Shown piece by piece: positions 25,624-34,923 of a stretch of 64,000 nucleotides of DNA. Position numbers and translations under genes: made by a program. How positions within the stretch are numbered: the first letter of the stretch is position 1; every line of letters begins with the position of its first letter. Origin of the DNA: Tautonia sp040717455 (GTDB lineage: Bacteria; Planctomycetota; Planctomycetia; Isosphaerales; Isosphaeraceae); NCBI RefSeq assembly GCF_040717455.1, contig NZ_JBFEFH010000001.1:310001-374000 (forward strand), in the 5' to 3' direction. The notes beneath the pieces were generated by a model. That model was not told where the DNA came from. It searched no databases and was given only the letters and a program-made list of their open reading frames with translations.

Positions 25624-26410
25624 GATTGGCTCCATCCCCGGCGTCGTTTCGGGTGCTCTCTTCCAATGGTACGTTTCGGTGTCAGGTTCGGAGAAGCGTT
25701 GCCGGCCAATCGACCTGTCGCGTGATGACGATTTCCTCCGCGAGGCTGTTCGCCGGTCGGGCTCGATTGTGGGGGCAAATCGGCCGGAAATAATGGAGGC
25801 GATCGGGCGGCGATCGCGTCAAGTAGCGTGCTCGTCTGGGTTTGCGGGTGAGGTGGTGCGGCCCCGGGGGGACGAGGAGGGGGGCGTCCTTCGCCTCGGC
25901 CCGGGGAGGAGTGTCGGGCGTCTCGGCCGAGGCGGTCGGGGCCGACGTTCCGACCGATTGTCGCAACTCGGGCCCGGCCATCGCCAGGGGGCCGTCGCCG
26001 GAATCGGGGGCGGGGCGCCCAGCCGACCGGCCCGATCGGGGCGGGGCGGCCGGCCGGCCTGCCGCCGAGGAGCACGGCCAAGGGGCGGCGGTCCGTCCTC
26101 GATCCGGGGGAGTCGACATCCGCGTCCCGATCCTGAGGACCGGGGGCGGGATGGGGACACGCCGAGAAATTTGTTTTGGCCCCCGATGGTTGATCATTGT
26201 ATAACCAACGGTGAACGATCGCCCGGTCGGGCATCTCTGCCCGATCGAGATGCGAGAATGCGAGCAAGCTCGGCGTTCCCCCCCCCGCCGATCGTCCTGG
26301 GATGGGTTAAAGAGGTTCCCAGGATGCGCCGACTGCGATTGCGACAGCGATTGGATTGAGATTCCTCCGAGCTTCGACCGCCGAATCGAGCGATGCAGGA
26401 GACCGCCGTG
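25624..26410. other. 787-base intergenic region upstream of the PSD1 gene
   Basis: No convincing gene is seen on either strand. The central part (about 25850-26130) is extremely GC rich with runs of C and G; open frames there are compositional. Near the right end an AT-rich island carries a promoter candidate (26176-26205), which leaves a leader of about 200 bases before the PSD1 start. The leader has no clear fold or known riboswitch motif. Confidence 0.5.
26176..26205 (+). promoter_or_regulatory. candidate promoter for the PSD1-DUF1501 transcript
   Basis: TTGGCC (26176-26181) and TATAAC (26200-26205) are separated by 18 bases within a rare AT-rich island in this region. The downstream gene begins 205 bases later. 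The -10 differs from consensus at one position. Confidence 0.45.
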
Positions 26411-29400
26411 ATGAGACCTTGGTACGGGTTCCCGACGACGACCGCGGTCCTGATGGCCCTGCTCTGGACCGGTCCCGCAACGGCCGACGACGCCGAGTCC
26501 CCGGCCGATGCGGCCGGAGCGATCGCGGAGGAGAAGGTCAGCTATCACGAGCAGATCCGGCCGATCTTCGAGGCGAATTGCCAGGGGTGCCACCAGCCGG
26601 CGAAGGCCGGCGGCAAGTTCGTGATGACCGAGTTCGAGAGGCTGCTCGCCGGGGGGGAATCGACCCTGCCGGCGATCGTGCCGGGAGATCCGGTCGAGAG
26701 CTACCTGATCGACCAGATCACGCCGACGAACGGCGAGGCCCTGATGCCCCAGGACGCCCCGCCGTTGCTCGATGCCGAAATCGCCCTCATTCGCCGGTGG
26801 ATCGCCGAAGGGGCGATCGACGACACGCCGGTCAACGCCCGATCGACGTTTAGTGCCGAGAATCCCCCGGTCTATGTTCGTCCGCCGGTGATCGCGTCGA
26901 TGGACGTCTCGCCCGACGGGACGACGATCGCCGTGGCCGGGTTCCATGAGGTCCTGCTGCTGTCGGCCGAGACGCTGGAGCGGACGGGCCGGCTGATCGG
27001 CCTGTCCGAGCGGATCGAGTCGGTCGCCTTCTCGCCGGACGGCTCGAAGCTGGCCGTCACCGGCGGCAACCCGGGGCGGCTGGGCGAGGTGCAGATCTGG
27101 GACGTGGCCTCGGGCCGGTTGATCCGATCGGTCCCGGTGACGTACGACACGGTCTACGGCGCGAGCTGGTCGCCGGACGGGTCGAAGATCGCCTTCGGCT
27201 GCGCCGACAATTCGGTCCGGGCGATCGACGCCGAGACGGGCGAGCAGGTGCTCTTCCTGCTGGCCCACGAGGACTGGGCGCTCGACACGGTCTTCTCGGC
27301 CGAGGGGACGCACCTGATCTCGGTCGGCCGGGACATGGCGGTGAAGCTGACCGAGGTCGAGACGCAGCGGTTCGTGGACAACATCACCTCGATCACCCCC
27401 GGGGCCCTGAAGGGCGGGGTCAATGCCGTGGCCCGGCACCCGAGCCGGGATGAGATCGTCGTCGGCGGCTCGGACGGCGTGCCGAAGCTCTACCGGGTCG
27501 AACGCCTGACGAAGCGGGTGATCGGCGACGACGGCAACCTGATCCGCGAGTTCCCGGCGATGAAGGGGCGGATCTTCTCGGTGGCCGTCAGCCCCGACGG
27601 CTCGATGATCGCCGCGGCCAGCGCGCTCGACGGCCAGGGGGAGGTGGCCGTCTTCTCGTACGACTTCGACACGACCTTGCCGGACGAGATCAAGGCGATC
27701 AACGAGAAGGTCGTCACCACCCGATCGGCCGAGGAGGCCCAGAAGCTCGACGCCTACCATAAAGAAGGGGTCCGCGAGATCGCCCGCCTGAGCGTGCCCG
27801 AGACCGGCCTCTATGCGATCACGTTCGGGGCCGACGGGCACCTGCTGGCGTCCGGCGGCGACGGGATCATCCGGGTGATCGACCCGGCGGCGGGCACGGT
27901 GATCGATCAGGTCTCGCCCGCCCCGCTCGAAGAAGGATCGGCCGAGGTGGCCGAGGCCGGCAAGCCGGTCCGCCCGAAGCGTGTGGCCGTGGACGAGTCG
28001 ACCGAGGTGGCCGAGGCCGACCGCCTGCCCGAAGGAGCCGAACTGGTCGACCTGGCCGTCACACCCAGCGAGATCCGCCTGGTCAACCTGTTCGATTCGG
28101 TCCAGATCGTCGTCAGCGGCACCCTGGCCGGCGGCGCGGTGGTGGACCTGACCCGGACGGCCGACCTGAGCCTGTCGAGCCCGGTGGCCGAGGTCGCCCG
28201 GTCCGGCTTCGTCACGCCGAGGGCCGACGGCAACGGCACGCTGGAGGTCTCGATCGCCGGCAAGACGGCGAAGGTCCCGGTGATCGTCGAGGGGCTGTCG
28301 CGGCCGTTCGAGGTCGATTTCGTCAGGGACGTGAACCCGGTGCTCTCGCGGCTCGGCTGCAATCAGGGGACCTGCCACGGGGCCCAGGACGGGAAGAACG
28401 GGTTCAAGCTCTCGCTCCGGGGGTACGACCCGATCTTCGACATCCGATCGCTGACCGACGACCACGCCGCGCGGCGGGTCAACCTGGCCTCGCCCGACGA
28501 CAGCCTGATGCTGCTCAAGCCGACCGGGGGCGTCGCCCACGTCGGCGGGGTCTTGATGGACACCGAGGAGCCGAACTACCGGATCCTCCGCGACTGGATC
28601 GCCTCGGGGGCGACGCTCGACCTGGAGACGCCCAAGGTTGCGAGCATCGAGGTCCAGCCGGCGAACGCCATCATCGATCGGATCGGGGGCCGCCAGCAGA
28701 TCCGGGTGGTGGCGACCTACGCCGACGGGGCCGTCCGTGACGTGACCCAGTACGCCTTCATCGAGAGCGGCAACACCGAGGTGGCCGAGGCCGGCGACCG
28801 CGGCCTGGTTTCCGCCATCCGACGCGGCGAGGCGCCGATTCTTGCCCGATTCGAAGGGGCCTATGCCGCCACGACGTTGACGGTCATGGGGGATCGGAGC
28901 GGCTTCGCCTGGGTCGAGCCGGAGACGTACAACTCGATCGATGACCTGGTGGCCCGCAAGTGGGAGCGGATGAAGATCCTCCCGTCGGATCTGTGCACCG
29001 ATGCCGAGTTCCTCCGCCGGGCCCATCTCGACCTGACCGGCCTGCCGCCGTCGAGCGAGCAGGTGACCGCCTTCCTGGCCGACACGAGGCCGAGCCGGGA
29101 GAAGCGCGAGGCTTTGGTCGATGGGCTGATCGGTTCGGAGGCGTTCGTCGAGTACTGGACGAACAAGTGGGCCGACCTGCTCCAGGTCAACGCGAAGTTC
29201 CTGGCTCCCGAGGGGGCGCGGGCCTTCCGCAGTTGGATCCGGGAGGAGGTCGCGGCGAATACGCCGTACGACCAGTTCGTGCGGGAGATCATCACCGCGA
29301 GCGGCTCGAACCGGGAGAACCCGCCGGCGTCGTACTACAAGATCCTCCGCACCCCGGAGGAGACGATGGAGAACACGACGCACCTGTTCCTCGGCATCCG

Positions 29401-31561
29401 CTTCAACTGCAACAAGTGCCACGACCACCCGTTCGAACGCTGGACGCAGGACCAGTACTACGAGACGTCGGCCTTCTTCGCCCAGGTAGCCCTGGCGACC
29501 GACCCGGAGAGCGGCGATCGCCGCATCGGCGGCTCGGCCGTCGAGGGGGCCAAGCCGCTGTTCGAGATCGTCAGCGACACCTCGCAATCGGAGGTGATCC
29601 ACGAGCGGACCGGAAACCCGACGCCGCCGGCCTTCCCGTACGAGACCGACTACGACGCTCCCGAGGATGCCCCGCGGCGGGTGGAGCTGGCCGCCTGGAT
29701 CACGTCGCCCGACAACGAGTACTTCGCCCGCAGCTACGCCAACCGCATCTGGGGCTACCTGATGGGGGTCGGCCTGATCGAGCCGCTCGACGACATCCGC
29801 GCGGGCAACCCGCCGACGAACCCCGAGCTGCTCGACTACCTGACCGACGAGTTCGTCTCCAGCGGGTTCGACGTGCGGCACCTCATCCGGCTGATCGCCA
29901 CCTCGCGGACGTATCAGCTCTCGGTCGAGACGAACGAGTGGAACGCCGACGACACGATCAACTACGCCAGCGCCCGGCCGAAACGCCTGCCGGCCGAGGT
30001 CCTGTACGACGCGATCTACAAGGTGGCCGGCTCGACGCCGAACATCCCCGGCGTGCCCGAGGGGACCCGGGCCGCCGCCTTGCCCGACTCGGGGATCGAC
30101 CTGCCGAGCGGCTTCCTGACCACCTTCGGCCGCCCCGTCCGCGAGTCGGCCTGCGAGTGCGAACGCTCGGACGACCTGCAACTCGGGCCGATCATGGCCC
30201 TGGTCAGCGGGCCGACGGTGGCCGAGGCGATCGGCGATTCGAACAACGCGATCGCCGGCTTGGTGAAAGAAGAGGGCGGGAACGCCTCGCTCATCAACGA
30301 GCTGTTCCTCCGCGTCCTCAACCGGCCGGCGAGCGTGGGCGAGATCGACGCCTGCCTGGAGGTCTTCGACGAGATCGGCGCGGATCATCAGGAACTGGTC
30401 GCCGCGCTGGCGCAACGCGAGGCCGAGGTCGCCGCCCTGACCCCCCAGTGGGAGAAGAAACGCGAGGAGGCCATCGCCGCCGCCCGCGAGGAGCTGGCCT
30501 CGTATGAGGAGGAGATCGCCCCTCGAATCGCCGAGCAGGAACAGGAGCGCGAGCAGAAGATTGCCTCGGCGAAGGCGGACCTGGAAAACTACGCCGCCAA
30601 CGACCTGCCCGCGATGATTCGCTCGTGGGCGGCCGAGCGGGCCGAGACGCTCGTGGCCTGGGAAAGCCTGGAGGCACGCCGGTTGACGGCCTCGAACGGC
30701 TCGACCCTGGAGCAGCGGGACGACCGCTCGATCGTGGCCTCGGGCGACAAGAAGGGGCAGGGGGTCTATACGATCGTGGCCGAGACGGAGCAGACCGGCC
30801 TGACCGCGCTCCGGCTCGAAGTCTTGACCGACGAGTCGTTGCCCCGAAAGGGGCCGGGCCGGGCCTCAGACGGCAACTTCGTCCTCAACGAGATCGAGGT
30901 GTACGCCGCCCCGCTCACCGACCCGACCCGGGTGAAGAAGCTCTCGCTGGTCAACCCGCTCGCCGACTTCAGCCAGGAGAACCTGCCGGTCGCCGCGGCC
31001 GTGGACGGCAACGACAAGGACCCGGCGCAGGGGTGGGCCGTCTCGCCGGCCTCGGGGGTGCCCCACTGGGCCACCTTCCAGCTGGCCGAGCCGCTCGATC
31101 ACCCCGGCGGCACCCTCCTGACCATCAAGATGGTGCAGAATTTCCAGTCGAGCGAGCATTCCCTCGGCCGATTCCGGCTGGCCCTCAGTGCCCAGGAATC
31201 GCCGGTGGGCGTGAGCCTGCCCGACGAGTTCGCGGCCCTGGTTGCCGCCGGCGAGTCCTCGTGGACCGACGAGCAACGGGAGTCGGTCGTGGCCTACTTC
31301 AAGGCCATCGATCAGCCGTACCGACAGAAACAGCAGGCCCTGGCGCAGGCCGAGCAGCCCTTGCCCGAGGATCCGAAGCTCGTGCAGCTTCGCCAGCGCC
31401 TGGCCGAGGCGGAGCAGCCGCTCCCGGAAGACCCGACCCTGGTCCGGCTCCGGACCGACCTGGCGATGAGTACCAACCAGCTCGAATCGCGTCGGCTGAC
31501 GGCGGCCCAGGACATCGCCTGGGCGCTGATCAACAGCCCGGCGTTCCTGTTCAATCATTGA
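26411..31561 (+). CDS. giant PSCyt1 / WD40 / DUF1549 / DUF1553 (PSD1) protein
   Basis: This secreted protein of 1716 residues has a signal peptide (about 1-25) followed by a PSCyt1 haem-binding domain with CQGCH at 57-61. WD40-like repeats span about 135-500 (SVAFSPDGSKLAVTGG, SVAVSPDGSMIAAAS). A CNQGTCH segment lies at 650-656, a Big-like domain at about 750-820, PSCyt2/DUF1549 from about 833 with a CNKCHDHP motif near 1000, and PSD1/DUF1553 from about 1075. A coiled region (about 1340-1400) and a tail with a 20-residue tandem repeat (nt 31340-31459) end the protein. A similar EVAEA peptide occurs three times (nt about 27943, 28003, 28781). Such proteins are planctomycete hallmarks of unknown function, always paired with DUF1501 as here. 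The start uses GGAG at 26398. Confidence 0.9.
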   Translation: MRPWYGFPTTTAVLMALLWTGPATADDAESPADAAGAIAEEKVSYHEQIRPIFEANCQGCHQPAKAGGKFVMTEFERLLAGGESTLPAIVPGDPVESYLIDQITPTNGEALMPQDAPPLLDAEIALIRRWIAEGAIDDTPVNARSTFSAENPPVYVRPPVIASMDVSPDGTTIAVAGFHEVLLLSAETLERTGRLIGLSERIESVAFSPDGSKLAVTGGNPGRLGEVQIWDVASGRLIRSVPVTYDTVYGASWSPDGSKIAFGCADNSVRAIDAETGEQVLFLLAHEDWALDTVFSAEGTHLISVGRDMAVKLTEVETQRFVDNITSITPGALKGGVNAVARHPSRDEIVVGGSDGVPKLYRVERLTKRVIGDDGNLIREFPAMKGRIFSVAVSPDGSMIAAASALDGQGEVAVFSYDFDTTLPDEIKAINEKVVTTRSAEEAQKLDAYHKEGVREIARLSVPETGLYAITFGADGHLLASGGDGIIRVIDPAAGTVIDQVSPAPLEEGSAEVAEAGKPVRPKRVAVDESTEVAEADRLPEGAELVDLAVTPSEIRLVNLFDSVQIVVSGTLAGGAVVDLTRTADLSLSSPVAEVARSGFVTPRADGNGTLEVSIAGKTAKVPVIVEGLSRPFEVDFVRDVNPVLSRLGCNQGTCHGAQDGKNGFKLSLRGYDPIFDIRSLTDDHAARRVNLASPDDSLMLLKPTGGVAHVGGVLMDTEEPNYRILRDWIASGATLDLETPKVASIEVQPANAIIDRIGGRQQIRVVATYADGAVRDVTQYAFIESGNTEVAEAGDRGLVSAIRRGEAPILARFEGAYAATTLTVMGDRSGFAWVEPETYNSIDDLVARKWERMKILPSDLCTDAEFLRRAHLDLTGLPPSSEQVTAFLADTRPSREKREALVDGLIGSEAFVEYWTNKWADLLQVNAKFLAPEGARAFRSWIREEVAANTPYDQFVREIITASGSNRENPPASYYKILRTPEETMENTTHLFLGIRFNCNKCHDHPFERWTQDQYYETSAFFAQVALATDPESGDRRIGGSAVEGAKPLFEIVSDTSQSEVIHERTGNPTPPAFPYETDYDAPEDAPRRVELAAWITSPDNEYFARSYANRIWGYLMGVGLIEPLDDIRAGNPPTNPELLDYLTDEFVSSGFDVRHLIRLIATSRTYQLSVETNEWNADDTINYASARPKRLPAEVLYDAIYKVAGSTPNIPGVPEGTRAAALPDSGIDLPSGFLTTFGRPVRESACECERSDDLQLGPIMALVSGPTVAEAIGDSNNAIAGLVKEEGGNASLINELFLRVLNRPASVGEIDACLEVFDEIGADHQELVAALAQREAEVAALTPQWEKKREEAIAAAREELASYEEEIAPRIAEQEQEREQKIASAKADLENYAANDLPAMIRSWAAERAETLVAWESLEARRLTASNGSTLEQRDDRSIVASGDKKGQGVYTIVAETEQTGLTALRLEVLTDESLPRKGPGRASDGNFVLNEIEVYAAPLTDPTRVKKLSLVNPLADFSQENLPVAAAVDGNDKDPAQGWAVSPASGVPHWATFQLAEPLDHPGGTLLTIKMVQNFQSSEHSLGRFRLALSAQESPVGVSLPDEFAALVAAGESSWTDEQRESVVAYFKAIDQPYRQKQQALAQAEQPLPEDPKLVQLRQRLAEAEQPLPEDPTLVRLRTDLAMSTNQLESRRLTAAQDIAWALINSPAFLFNH
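31340..31459 (+). repeat. in-gene tandem duplication, two 60-base units
   Basis: Two consecutive 20-codon units (31340-31399 and 31400-31459) both encode the pattern L-A-x-A-E-Q-P-L-P-E-D-P-x-L-V-x-L-R. The protein identity is high but many third positions differ, so the duplication is not recent or has drifted. It lies in the tail of the PSD1 protein. Confidence 0.85.
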
Positions 31562-31703
31562 TCGCGTGGCGAAATGGGAGGGGGAAACGATCGACGGGTG
31601 CCCGGGTCGGGACGTGCTCGACCCTTGATCCGGTGCGATTCCCCCCTCCTTGACGGCTCGTAGGACCGATCCCCCGAACCGCCCATCGAAAGGCAGGACC
31701 GCG

Positions 31704-33179
31704 ATGCTGTTCGTTCCCGGACCCAGCGGCAAGGACCTCTGCGACGACCATCTCGGCGCGACCCGCCGCGACATCCTCCGCGTCGGCGCCTCGGGCCTGT
31801 TCGGCCTGTCGCTCGGCTCGATGCTCCAGATGCAGGCGGCCTCGGCCAACGACGCCGGACGCCTGACGGGCGGCCCCGGCTGGGGCAAGGCCAAGAGCGT
31901 GATTTTGGTCTACCTGCAAGGCGGGCCGAGCCACCTGGACCTCTGGGACCCGAAGGACGACGCCCCGGAGAAGGTCCGGAGCGCCTTCAAGTCGATCCCG
32001 ACGAACGTGCCGGGGATCAACGTCACCGAGATCCTGCCGCAGATGGCCCAGATCGCGGATAAGTACACCTTCATCCGCTCGATGAGCTACACGCCCAACG
32101 GCCTGTTCAACCACACGGCCGCGATCTACCAGATGATGACCGGCTACACGACCGACAAGGTCAGCCCGTCCGGCCAGCTCGAACCGCCGAGCCCGAAGGA
32201 CTTCCCGAACTTCGGCTCGAATATCATCCGGATCCAGCCGCCGACGGTGCCGATGCTGCCGTTCGTGATGCTGCCCCGGCCGTTGCAGGAGTCGAACGTC
32301 GTCGGCAAGGGGGGGACCGCCGGGTTCCTCGGCAAGGCGTTCGACCCGTACACCCTCTACCCCGAGGGTGACGACATGGACATGGAGAAGATGAGCCGGA
32401 TCAAGGTCGACGACCTCCAGCTCCGCCCCGAGGTCTTCGCCCTCCGCCTCCAGCGCCGGGCGAATCTCCGCGAGGCCCTGAATGACGCGATGCCGGTGCT
32501 GGACGAGTCCGTCTCGAACTACAACCTGAACGAGTACTACGACCGGGCGCTGAGCCTGGTCGTCTCGGGCAAGGCGCGCGAGGCGTTCGACCTGGCCCAG
32601 GAGAAGACCCCGCTGCGGGACCGCTACGGCCGCAACACGTTCGGCCAGAGCTGCCTGCTGGCGCGTCGGTTGGTCGAGGCCGGGACCCGCGTGGTGGAGG
32701 TCATCTGGCCGAAGGTGGCGAACAGCGACAACCACTCGTGGGACCATCACGTCGGGCTGACCGAGCGGATGAAGGACCAGTCGGGCCCGATGCTCGACCA
32801 GGGGCTCTCGGCCCTCATCACCGACCTGGACGAGCGGGGGATGCTCGACGATACGCTCGTGGTGGCGGTCGGCGAGTTCGGCCGCAGCCCGCAGAAGGGG
32901 GTGAGCACCTCCGGCAACGGCAACAGCGCCGACGGCCGCGACCACTGGCCGTACTGCTACACGGCGGTCATGGCCGGTGCCGGCATCCGTCGCGGCCACG
33001 TGCACGGGAAGTCGGACAAGACGGGGTCGTCCCCGGTCGACGACCCGGTCCACCCGAACGAGCTCCTGGCGACGATCTACCACACGTTCGGCATCGCCCC
33101 GGATACGATCGTCTATAACCACCTGAACCAGCCGAGAGAGCTGGTCAAGGGTGAGGCGGTCACGTCCCTCTTCGGCTGA
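31704..33179 (+). CDS. DUF1501 domain-containing secreted protein
   Basis: This 491-residue protein has an N-terminal Tat-like signal (RRDILRVGASGLFGLSLGSML, residues about 20-40), followed by the DUF1501 fold related to sulfatases/alkaline phosphatases. Recognisable blocks are VILVYLQGGPSHLDLWDPK near 60, FTFIRSMSYTPNGLFNH-like near 115, and VVAVGEFGRSPQ near 390, followed by RDHWPYCYTAVMAGAGIRRG. It is the standard partner of PSD1 proteins and lies 142 bases downstream of one. Predicted exported; substrate unknown. The ATG at 31704 is preferred because AGGA precedes it and the Tat motif follows. A strong terminator closes the unit. Confidence 0.9.
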   Translation: MLFVPGPSGKDLCDDHLGATRRDILRVGASGLFGLSLGSMLQMQAASANDAGRLTGGPGWGKAKSVILVYLQGGPSHLDLWDPKDDAPEKVRSAFKSIPTNVPGINVTEILPQMAQIADKYTFIRSMSYTPNGLFNHTAAIYQMMTGYTTDKVSPSGQLEPPSPKDFPNFGSNIIRIQPPTVPMLPFVMLPRPLQESNVVGKGGTAGFLGKAFDPYTLYPEGDDMDMEKMSRIKVDDLQLRPEVFALRLQRRANLREALNDAMPVLDESVSNYNLNEYYDRALSLVVSGKAREAFDLAQEKTPLRDRYGRNTFGQSCLLARRLVEAGTRVVEVIWPKVANSDNHSWDHHVGLTERMKDQSGPMLDQGLSALITDLDERGMLDDTLVVAVGEFGRSPQKGVSTSGNGNSADGRDHWPYCYTAVMAGAGIRRGHVHGKSDKTGSSPVDDPVHPNELLATIYHTFGIAPDTIVYNHLNQPRELVKGEAVTSLFG

Positions 33180-33221
33180 TCCTCCCCGATGGGGTCAGAG
33201 CCGGTCGACTTGCTCGAAGGC

Positions 33222-33263
33222 GCCTCCCGGGCGGACGTCCCTCCGCCCGGGAGGCGTTTTCGT
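33222..33263 (+). terminator. rho-independent terminator after the DUF1501 gene
   Basis: A perfect 15-base-pair stem (33222-33236 pairing with 33243-33257) with a six-base loop is followed by TTTTCGTT. It ends the PSD1-DUF1501 transcript and insulates the zinc-ribbon/TruD genes. Confidence 0.9.
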
Positions 33264-33413
33264 TGTCCCATTGCGAGGATCGACGGCCGGGGAGTCGTCC
33301 GGCGGCGCTCCGGAATCCGCCGAATCTCGCGGGGCCGCCGGCGAATCGCTATCATGTCACCCGCGAGGGGCGATCTACGACCGCGGCGAACCGGAACGGG
33401 AACGGTGCCATCC

Positions 33414-33656
33414 ATGAAAACCATCCGATCAGGCCTGCCGACAGGATGCTGCCCGAGGTGCAATGCGACGGAGATCAGGGTCCGTCCCCGGTCGTTCCTC
33501 CGCGGGAGGAGCGTGACCGTCGGCCATTGGGACGCGGCCCGGGTCGACGATTTCGTTTGCGTGACCTGCGGGTACATGGAAAGCTACGTCAAGGAGATCG
33601 ACCTGGTCGCGTTCGAGAAGCACTGGGAGCCCCTCGATCAGGCGGAGCTTGTTTGA
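33414..33656 (+). CDS. small zinc-ribbon protein
   Basis: This 80-residue protein has two Cys pairs, CPRC (about 13-16) and CVTC (about 46-49), which form a likely zinc ribbon. Between them lies a short basic hairpin (RVRPRSFLRG), and the C-terminus is acidic. It resembles the conserved small zinc-ribbon proteins of unknown function that are common in bacteria. It is encoded directly before truD with the reading frames overlapping, so it may be co-expressed with RNA modification enzymes. Confidence 0.68.
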   Translation: MKTIRSGLPTGCCPRCNATEIRVRPRSFLRGRSVTVGHWDAARVDDFVCVTCGYMESYVKEIDLVAFEKHWEPLDQAELV

Positions 33657-34923
33657 TCCGCAGCCGCCCCGACCCCACCTCAAGGTTCGCCCCGCCGAGG
33701 GCCGCGAGCCGCCGAGCCGAGATACCCTTGCCGTGAAGATCAAGTGCCGACCCGAGGACTTCCGGGTCGAGGAATTGCCGACCGTGACCCCCGGCGACCG
33801 GGGACGATTCGTCCTGTATCGCCTGACCAAGCGGGGGATCGGCACGCCCGAGGCGATCGAGGCGATCCGACGCCGCTGGAACCTGCCGCCTGACGTGGTC
33901 CGCCACGGGGGGTTGAAGGACCGGCATGCGCTGACGATCCAGTACCTCTCGATCTTCAAGGGGCCGGAGCGGTCGTTGCACCAGGAGCAAATCGACCTGG
34001 AGCCGATCGGGAGGATCGACGAGCCGTATGGGCCGTCGTCGTTCCGGGGGAACCACTTCGGGATCGTCCTGCGCGACCTGTCGGACGACGAGGCGAGCCG
34101 GGCCCTGCGGGCGGCGACCGAGATCCCGCGCGACGGGATTCCGAACTACTTCGACGACCAGCGGTTCGGCTCGGTCGGGCCGAGCGGCGACTTCATCGGC
34201 CGGGCCTGGATCGCGGGGGATCACGAGCGGGCTTTGTGGCTCGCCCTGGCCGAGGAGAACGATTCGGACCGTCCCGGAGACGCCCGGCAGAAGGCGATCC
34301 TCCGCGAGTCCTGGGGCCGATGGCCGGAGGCGAAGGACGCGCTCGACCGTTCCCACATCCGGAGCATCGTGACCTATCTGGTCGACCACCCGACCGACTT
34401 CCGGGGGGCGTTCGCGAGGGTCAGGCGCGACCTGCGGTCGATCTACTTCTCGGCCTATCAGAGCCACCTGTGGAACCTGATCCTGGCCCGGTTCATCGAG
34501 CGGATTACCCGGCCGGATCAGCGGGTGTTGCACCCGTTCCGGACGGCGGACCTGCCGGTGCCGGTCGGGCTCGATCCGGAGCAGGTGGCCCGACTCGCTC
34601 AGGCCCGTTTGCCCTTGCCGGCGTCCCGGACGGTGCTCGGCTCGGATGAGGTGGCGGAGCTGGCCCGGTCGGTGGTGGCGGAGCAGGGCATGGCCTGGGA
34701 GGATCTCCGCGTCAAGCATCTGAAGGACGTCTTCCTGTCGAAAGGGGACCGGGCGGCCCTGTTCCGGGCCGGTCAGTGGTCGCAGTCGGAGCTGAGTGAC
34801 GACGAGCTGTACCGGGGGCGCAAGGCCCTGGAGCTGGAATTCGAGCTGCCGCGCGGGGCGTATGCGACCCTGATCGTCAAGCGTCTGACCGATGCCGCGG
34901 GCGGGGAAACGGCTCCATCGTGA
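33649..34923 (+). CDS. truD: tRNA pseudouridine(13) synthase
   Basis: This protein of up to 424 residues matches TruD, which makes pseudouridine 13 in tRNA-Glu. It has KCRPEDFRVEELP near residue 32, the catalytic Asp in HGGLKDRHA near 92, and the C-terminal block SAYQSHLWNLILARF near 280 with LPRGAYATLIVKRL at the end. The start is uncertain: TTG at 33649 gives a typical N-terminal lead before the first motif and overlaps the zinc-ribbon gene, while GTG at 33733 would trim that lead. The stop overlaps the RluA-type gene (GTGA). Confidence 0.9.
   Translation: MFDPQPPRPHLKVRPAEGREPPSRDTLAVKIKCRPEDFRVEELPTVTPGDRGRFVLYRLTKRGIGTPEAIEAIRRRWNLPPDVVRHGGLKDRHALTIQYLSIFKGPERSLHQEQIDLEPIGRIDEPYGPSSFRGNHFGIVLRDLSDDEASRALRAATEIPRDGIPNYFDDQRFGSVGPSGDFIGRAWIAGDHERALWLALAEENDSDRPGDARQKAILRESWGRWPEAKDALDRSHIRSIVTYLVDHPTDFRGAFARVRRDLRSIYFSAYQSHLWNLILARFIERITRPDQRVLHPFRTADLPVPVGLDPEQVARLAQARLPLPASRTVLGSDEVAELARSVVAEQGMAWEDLRVKHLKDVFLSKGDRAALFRAGQWSQSELSDDELYRGRKALELEFELPRGAYATLIVKRLTDAAGGETAPS

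Noticed and set aside
25682..30415. Open frame of 1577 codons on the minus strand
   Set aside because: It lies opposite the PSD1 gene, has the Arg/Asp/Val-rich composition of an antisense shadow in GC-rich DNA, and matches no family.
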